Assembly: GCA_904501715.1 (NCBI GenBank)
Contig: CAJGCD010000059.1
Coordinates: forward strand, 1 to 9,408
Source of the DNA: an uncultured Clostridia bacterium
GTDB taxonomy: Bacteria > Bacillota > Clostridia > Oscillospirales > CAG-272
DNA length: 9,408 nt
Direction: 5' to 3'
Within the stretch, counting starts at the first letter, position 1; each line of letters opens with the position of its first letter. The notes beneath the pieces were generated by a model. The model did no database searches. It was not told the origin of the DNA and worked only from the letters and a program-made list of their open reading frames with translations. The position numbers and the translations under genes are program-made. Shown here in pieces: positions 5,971 to 9,408 of this stretch.

Positions 5971-6222
5971 ATGTTTTTACACGTAGGAAACAACAAGAAT
6001 ATAAGGCTATCGGCGGTGGTTGGTATATTTGATATGGATAATGCTACCCTGTCGGCTGTAACGAGAAAATATCTGAACCAGAAGCAGAGAGAGGGACTCG
6101 TGGAGTCGGCAATAGAGGAGCTGCCGAAATCATTTATCCTATACCTTGATAAAGGGGAATATAAAATTTGCTTCTCACAGATATCAAGCTCTGCTCTTAG
6201 GGGCAGGATGAACGAAAATTGA
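5971..6222 (+). CDS. remB: RemB/YaaB-family regulator (DUF370-like)
   Basis: The 83-aa product begins MFLHVGNNKNIRLSAVVGIFDMDN and ends with ISSSALRGRMNEN. This follows the B. subtilis YaaB/RemB pattern (M-x-I-H-L-G, then VGIFD, then S-S-x-x-L-x-x-R), and the length is normal. RemB is described in B. subtilis as a small regulator affecting extracellular-matrix gene expression; its role in Clostridia is unknown. Position between recF and gyrB agrees with the usual Firmicutes order. Here it is cut off from recF by two inserted elements and from gyrB by a 378-bp repeat-filled gap. No own promoter is evident, so it may depend on read-through from recF or from the inserted element. Confidence 0.88.
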   Translation: MFLHVGNNKNIRLSAVVGIFDMDNATLSAVTRKYLNQKQREGLVESAIEELPKSFILYLDKGEYKICFSQISSSALRGRMNEN

Positions 6223-6313
6223 TTGGGGCTTCAACATAATTAAAGAAGCCGCCCTGCGTCTTTATCTTTTTTCTTTGACGCTAAAGGTGCAAACAAAAAA
6301 GAAACACCGCTTC

Positions 6314-6379
6314 CTTAGGGCGCTGCCCTAAGACCCGCGAGCTTTTGAAAAAGCTCGACCAAAACTTTCATAATTGGGT
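6314..6379 (-). repeat. Dispersed hairpin repeat, copy B (inverted mate at 2077-2143)
   Basis: Positions 6338-6379 are an exact 42-bp reverse complement of 2077-2118. The attached hairpin CTTAGGGC-GCT-GCCCTAAG (6314-6332) is perfect here; the mate has a GCTCTAAG arm and an AAA loop. The two copies face each other across dnaN, recF and remB, so they are a potential substrate for inversion. Confidence 0.85.
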
Positions 6380-6407
6380 ATGTGCGAACATTGCGAATAA
6401 ATCACAG

Positions 6408-6480
6408 AATTTGGCGGGACGTAGGGTCCGACAAATTCTTCTAAAAACGGGTCGTCGAAGGCGCCGACCCCTACCAAATT
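6408..6480. repeat. Small GTAGGG-family inverted-repeat element
   Basis: The 73-bp unit begins AATTTGG and ends CCAAATT. Inside these lie GTAGGGTC (6421-6428) and GACCCCTAC (6466-6474). The right part (GGGTCG, TCGAAGGCG, CCGACC, CCTAC) has the same layout as the repeats at 2272-2301 and 8947-8976, but with a changed and still complementary stem. That points to one family with stem covariation. Confidence 0.6.
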
Positions 6481-6560
6481 GGATATGCCCTCTTAATAAA
6501 ACCCCTTTTTCAAGTTCTTTTGGTTCTTTTCTTTCAAGAAAAGAACAGAAAAATTCGTTT

Positions 6561-6566
6561 ATAATT
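6561..6566 (+). promoter_or_regulatory. Possible gyrB -10 element
   Basis: TATAAT lies 34 nt upstream of the gyrB ATG, but no recognisable -35 is found 16-18 nt further upstream. gyrB is separated from remB by 378 bp, so a promoter of its own is expected. The exact site is uncertain. Confidence 0.3.
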
Positions 6567-6600
6567 CTAACTATTCAACATACATCAGGAAGGTAAAAAA

Positions 6601-8532
6601 ATGGAAAACAACACTCATCAGACGTATGATGAAAATCAAATTCAAGTCCTTGAGGGACTTGAGGCGGTCCGTAAAAGACCGGGTATGTACATTGGTACTA
6701 CCTCTCTGCGCGGTCTGCACCACCTTGTTTACGAGATAGTCGATAACTCTATCGACGAGGCTCTGGCGGGCTTCTGCGACAAGATAACCGTCACAATAAA
6801 CAAGGGCGACAGCGTCACCGTTGAGGATAACGGACGCGGTATCCCCGCGGCGATACATCCAAAGCAGGGTATTCCTACTCCCGAGGTGGTCTATACAATA
6901 CTTCACGCGGGCGGTAAATTCGGCGGCGGCGGATACAAGATAGCGGGCGGTCTGCACGGAGTGGGCGCGTCGGTAGTTAACGCGCTTTCCGAATGGGTAG
7001 AGCTTGACGACTGCTACGAGGGCAGACGCTATACCGAGCGTTTTGAGCAAGGAAGAGTGGCAAGACCCTTCCGTGACGAGGGTGAATATCCACAGCGTCC
7101 TCACGGTGTGCGCGTTACCTTTAAGCCCGACCCCACCATATTTGAGGAAACGGTATTTGAATACGATATCCTTGCAAACCGTATGCGCGAGCAGGCGTTC
7201 CTCAACGGAGGAATACGCATAGTTCTCCGTGACGACAGAGGAGAAGAGCCCATAGAAACAGAATTTCATTTCGAGGGCGGTATCAGGACCTTTGTTACAC
7301 ACCTCAACGAGCAGAAGGCTTGCGAGCTGATACATCCCGAGGTAATATATATGAGGGGCGAGAAGGGCTCCAGTGTCGCAGAGGTTGCTCTCCAGTATAA
7401 CGACAGCTATAACGAGGTCGTAATGACCTTCGCAAATAATATGAATACCATCGAGGGCGGTACTCACGAGACGGGCTTCAAGTCGGGTCTTACCAAGGTA
7501 CTCAACGATTACGCCCGCAAGGCGGGAATACTTAAGGACGCAGACAAGAACCTTTCGGGCGAGGACGTCCGAGAGGGTATATGCGCTATCGTCAGCGTAA
7601 AGCTTGAGGACGCACAGTTTGAATCCCAGACCAAGGCGAAGCTCGGTAACTCCGAGATACGTACCCTTGTTGAGAACACCGTAGTTGCAAAGCTGGGTGA
7701 ATACTTTGAGGAAAATCCCTCTGTAGCCAGAGGAATTCTCGATAAGGCGTTGGCGGCATCCCGTGCCCGTGAGGCGGCAAGAAAGGCGAGAGAGCTTACA
7801 CGTCGCAAGGGTCTGCTTGAGGGCTCTACTCTCCCCGGTAAGCTTGCCGACTGTCAGGAAAAGGACGTAAATCTCACAGAGGTATATCTTGTAGAGGGAG
7901 ATTCCGCGGGAGGCTCCGCAAAGATGGGACGCGACAGCCGTTTTCAGGCTATACTTCCTCTTCGCGGTAAGGTGCTTAACGTTGAGAAGAACAGACTTGA
8001 CAAGGTCTACTCCAACCCGTCACTTATCCCAATAATTCAGGCTCTTGGCTGCGGTATCGGTGAGGACTTTGATATAAGCAAGCTCCGTTACGGTAAGATA
8101 GTAATTATGGCGGATGCCGACGTTGACGGATCTCATATCAGAATATTACTTCTTACATTCTTTTTCAGACATATGCGTCAGCTTATAGACGACGGTCATA
8201 TTTATCTTGCTCAGCCCCCTCTTTACAGAATTTTCAAGCGCAGCGGCAAGGGACCCGAGAGATACGCATTCTCGGATGCCGAGCGTGACGAGATAATCAA
8301 GGAAATGGGCTCGGGCGTGGAAGCAGACCGTTATAAGGGTCTTGGAGAAATGGATGCCGAGCAGCTTTGGGAAACAACCATGGACCCCGAAAGAAGAACA
8401 CTGCTTAAGGTTACTGCTGAGGACGCTATGGCGTGTGACGCAATGTTTTCCTTGCTTATGGGTGACAGTGTTGAGCCCAGACGTGAGTTTATTGAGAAAA
8501 ACGCAAAGTTTGCCGAAAATCTTGATATTTAA
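6601..8532 (+). CDS. gyrB: DNA gyrase subunit B GyrB
   Basis: GyrB is the ATPase subunit of DNA gyrase, which with GyrA introduces negative supercoils ahead of replication forks. The 643-aa product is normal for a Gram-positive GyrB. The GHKL ATPase domain shows EAVRKRPGMYIG (21-32), DNGRGIP (76-82) and the ATP lid LHAGGKFGGGGYKIAGGLHG (101-120). The transducer carries QTKAKLGNSEIR (343-354). The TOPRIM domain has EGDSAGGSA (432-440), PLRGKVLN (453-460) and DADVDGSHI (505-513). The tail has RYKGLGEM (577-584) and FIEKNA (630-635). The PLRGK and DADVDG forms favour GyrB over ParE. AGGAAGG at 6588-6594 is 6 nt before ATG 6601. gyrA, which often follows, is not found in the remaining 876 bp. Confidence 0.97.
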   Translation: MENNTHQTYDENQIQVLEGLEAVRKRPGMYIGTTSLRGLHHLVYEIVDNSIDEALAGFCDKITVTINKGDSVTVEDNGRGIPAAIHPKQGIPTPEVVYTILHAGGKFGGGGYKIAGGLHGVGASVVNALSEWVELDDCYEGRRYTERFEQGRVARPFRDEGEYPQRPHGVRVTFKPDPTIFEETVFEYDILANRMREQAFLNGGIRIVLRDDRGEEPIETEFHFEGGIRTFVTHLNEQKACELIHPEVIYMRGEKGSSVAEVALQYNDSYNEVVMTFANNMNTIEGGTHETGFKSGLTKVLNDYARKAGILKDADKNLSGEDVREGICAIVSVKLEDAQFESQTKAKLGNSEIRTLVENTVVAKLGEYFEENPSVARGILDKALAASRAREAARKARELTRRKGLLEGSTLPGKLADCQEKDVNLTEVYLVEGDSAGGSAKMGRDSRFQAILPLRGKVLNVEKNRLDKVYSNPSLIPIIQALGCGIGEDFDISKLRYGKIVIMADADVDGSHIRILLLTFFFRHMRQLIDDGHIYLAQPPLYRIFKRSGKGPERYAFSDAERDEIIKEMGSGVEADRYKGLGEMDAEQLWETTMDPERRTLLKVTAEDAMACDAMFSLLMGDSVEPRREFIEKNAKFAENLDI

Positions 8533-8587
8533 CATTGTGTCAAAAAATGACAAAAGGTATAAAAATTCGACATAATATTCAGACGAC

Positions 8588-8620
8588 TTTTCCACAGTTT
8601 GTGGAAAAGTGTGTTGATAA
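8588..8620. promoter_or_regulatory. DnaA-box palindrome downstream of gyrB
   Basis: TTTTCCACA (8588-8596) and its inverted copy (8600-8608) form a palindrome with a 3-nt centre. TGTTGATAA (8612-8620), one base from the inverted consensus TGTGGATAA, follows directly. The segment TGTGGAAAAGTGT is also found at 2686-2698 in oriC, and both sites then carry TTGATAAC. DnaA binding is likely. Its purpose could be titration, origin architecture or gyrB-region regulation. Confidence 0.6.
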
Positions 8621-8791
8621 CTGACAGAAATCTGTCAGTAAAGGCACATAAACCAAGGGTCAAAAAAATATTTTAGTGAACTAAAGTCGAAAATCGTGTG
8701 CGGAATATTTTTTTGGGCGAGTGTTGAATTTTACAAATGTATGGAAAGCCCTCCTGTGTCGGGAGCTAAGGCTTGTGCGTTGCACCTTTCT

Positions 8792-8977
8792 TATTGTAGG
8801 GACAGGCGTCCATGTCGCAAGCGACAGACTGTCCGTTTTTGCGAATTTAAAAATTTTTTAATAAAAAACGGCGAGAGATAAACTATCGCCCTACCGCACG
8901 AAAGAAAATGTGTGAACATAGATGCTTGCACGGCATTTTGTCTTTGCGGACAGTCGAGGACGCCTGTCCCTACAATA
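8792..8977. repeat. 186-bp repeat with 20-bp perfect inverted ends (GTAGGG family)
   Basis: TATTGTAGGGACAGGCGTCC at 8792-8811 is repeated exactly in reverse complement at 8958-8977. Inside are the hairpin TGTCG-CAAG-CGACA near 8813-8826 and a GGCGA...TCGCC hairpin near 8871-8889 ending in CCTAC. The right end extends to a 30-bp identity with 2272-2301 (positions 8947-8976). No gene lies inside. This looks like a composite of nested members of one small intergenic repeat family. Confidence 0.75.
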
Positions 8978-9102
8978 TTGGGTCTGTGCGAAGATTACAA
9001 ATAAATAGAAACTCGCGGTAGCGAAGCTGTCCGAGAGTTTCATACGGTCAAAAACATAGTCGTCTATGACACTGCCGTGTCCTATACTCCTTGTTTTTTC
9101 CT

Positions 9103-9408
9103 ATTTGAGTGACGGCTTTATCGCCCACTGGGCGCGCCGTCCCACAAATCCGCGCGTGACAGCGTGGCACAAATAAACGAACAGCGCACTTTCTTAAAGG
9201 CTTCCCCAGCGGGGAAGCTGCCGAGCGTACATTTGCGTAGCAAATAGCGAGACTGATGAGGAGAACACGGGTGTAGCCTATGTTCACATTCATTGTTGGG
9301 GAAGATATAAGTTCCCTCAACGTGAGCAATACACAGTGCTCTCAGAGCTCTCCTCATCCACCACTATCGTGGTCCCCCTTCCCCGCTGGGGAAGGCTAAC
9401 GAGTCAAC
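9103..9408 (-). repeat. Right arm of the ~300-bp inverted repeat
   Basis: This is the reverse complement of 1-303, with a net 3-nt insertion and a handful of substitutions clustered near the second hairpin of the contained element. The outermost 141 bp (9268-9408) are identical to 1-141. No gene is supported: open frames on the minus strand mirror the spurious frame of the left arm. Confidence 0.95.
9199..9396 (-). mobile_element. Double-hairpin MITE-like element, copy 4 (gene-less)
   Basis: This is the minus-strand counterpart of 13-207. The outer hairpins (GGCTTCCCC-AGC-GGGGAAGC at one end, CTTCCCC-GCT-GGGGAAG at the other) are intact. In the B-type end the 14-bp inner stem of copy 1 is replaced on one side by a sequence that no longer pairs fully, together with the 3-nt indel, so that hairpin is disrupted here. 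The shared flank outside the element (9103-9198) shows that the duplication is larger than the element itself. Confidence 0.78.

Larger units (their letters stand above)
6223..6600. other. Repeat-filled remB-gyrB gap
   Basis: There is no gene. From left to right it holds a TTTTTTCTTTG...CAAACAAAAAAGAAA imperfect hairpin near 6268-6303, the CTTAGGGC-GCT-GCCCTAAG hairpin, the 42-bp repeat shared with 2077-2118, a small GTAGGG-family element (6408-6480), a TTCTTTT/AAAAGAA hairpin near 6515-6546, and the gyrB leader. An open frame at 6345-6596 is built entirely from these repeats and is not credible. Confidence 0.65.
8533..9102. other. Gene-less region downstream of gyrB
   Basis: No convincing gene is present. 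It contains a weak TGTCA-AAAAA-TGACA hairpin (about 8538-8552), a DnaA-box palindrome (8588-8608), a CTGACAG-AAAT-CTGTCAG hairpin (8621-8638), the 186-bp repeat at 8792-8977, and a hairpin at 9008-9041 (GAAACTC with GAGTTTC). Two small hairpins follow: CATAG-TCGT-CTATG (9054-9067) and GACAC-TGCC-GTGTC (9066-9079). None carries the U-tract of a clear intrinsic terminator. A short frame at 8696-8881 resembles nothing and overlaps the repeat. Confidence 0.55.

Noticed and set aside
6345..6596. 83-codon plus-strand frame before gyrB
   Set aside because: It is composed entirely of dispersed hairpin repeats and lacks a ribosome binding site.
6571..7467. Minus-strand open frame of 298 codons opposite gyrB
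   Set aside because: It is antisense to the conserved GyrB ATPase domain and shows no family resemblance.
8696..8881. 61-codon plus-strand frame after gyrB
   Set aside because: It overlaps the 186-bp inverted-repeat element, with no domain, no good start signal and no operon context.
8980..9102. tRNA or riboswitch in the chain of small hairpins after gyrB
   Set aside because: No cloverleaf, T-loop GTTCRA motif or CCA end is seen, and no riboswitch core is recognised. The hairpins are short and independent.
1..9408. CRISPR array
   Set aside because: The repeats are inverted and dispersed, not regularly spaced direct repeats, and no cas gene is present.
1..9408. A complete plasmid or phage with terminal inverted repeats
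   Set aside because: The content is a conserved chromosomal origin cluster with no plasmid replication or phage genes. The terminal identity is better explained by a dispersed repeat ending a contig.

Overview
This window holds the chromosomal replication-initiation locus of a low-to-moderate G+C Gram-positive bacterium. It is most likely an uncultured member of the Clostridia (Oscillospiraceae/Ruminococcaceae-like). The reasons are the gene order dnaA - oriC - dnaN - recF - remB - gyrB on one strand, strong AAAGGAG/AGGAAGG ribosome binding sites, a TTGCAA-17-TATAAT promoter, heavy use of ATA and AGA codons, and a YaaB/RemB-family gene between recF and gyrB. The taxonomic placement is inference; no 16S or other marker gene is present.

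Layout. Positions 1-303 are a repeat that returns in inverted orientation at 9103-9408. A promoter near 466-494 drives dnaA (587-1981). The 897-bp dnaA-dnaN gap carries interspersed repeats on its dnaA side. On its dnaN side it carries the probable oriC (about 2340-2865), with TTTTCCACA-type DnaA boxes, AT-rich stretches and a TAA/TAC triplet run. dnaN (2879-4042) and recF (4045-5166) are tightly coupled. The recF-remB gap has been invaded twice by one family of structured inverted-repeat elements: a 163-bp gene-less copy (5212-5374) and a 524-bp copy (5435-5958) whose interior encodes a 122-aa DUF559/Vsr-like PD-(D/E)XK nuclease. remB (5971-6222) follows directly. A 378-bp gap of other interspersed repeats then separates it from gyrB (6601-8532). 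Downstream of gyrB are a DnaA-box palindrome, a 186-bp repeat bounded by 20-bp inverted repeats, and the second terminal repeat arm.

How it works together. DnaA opens oriC, DnaN is the replicative clamp, RecF helps load RecA at damaged forks, and GyrB (with GyrA, not in the window) removes supercoils. These are ordinary housekeeping genes. RemB is a small regulator usually linked to this cluster in Firmicutes.

The unusual content is in the repeats. At least four copies of one double-hairpin element family lie in 9.4 kb. Their stems show compensatory base changes and their hairpin loops vary. One copy is built like an autonomous transposon, with near-perfect 47-48 bp ends, a flanking TTA direct repeat and a single nuclease gene. 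This suggests a mobile system in which a DUF559 nuclease mobilises itself and gene-less relatives by acting on hairpin ends. That is a hypothesis, not a demonstrated system. The two window ends are identical in inverted orientation for exactly 141 bp, which suggests that the window is a whole contig broken at this repeat.
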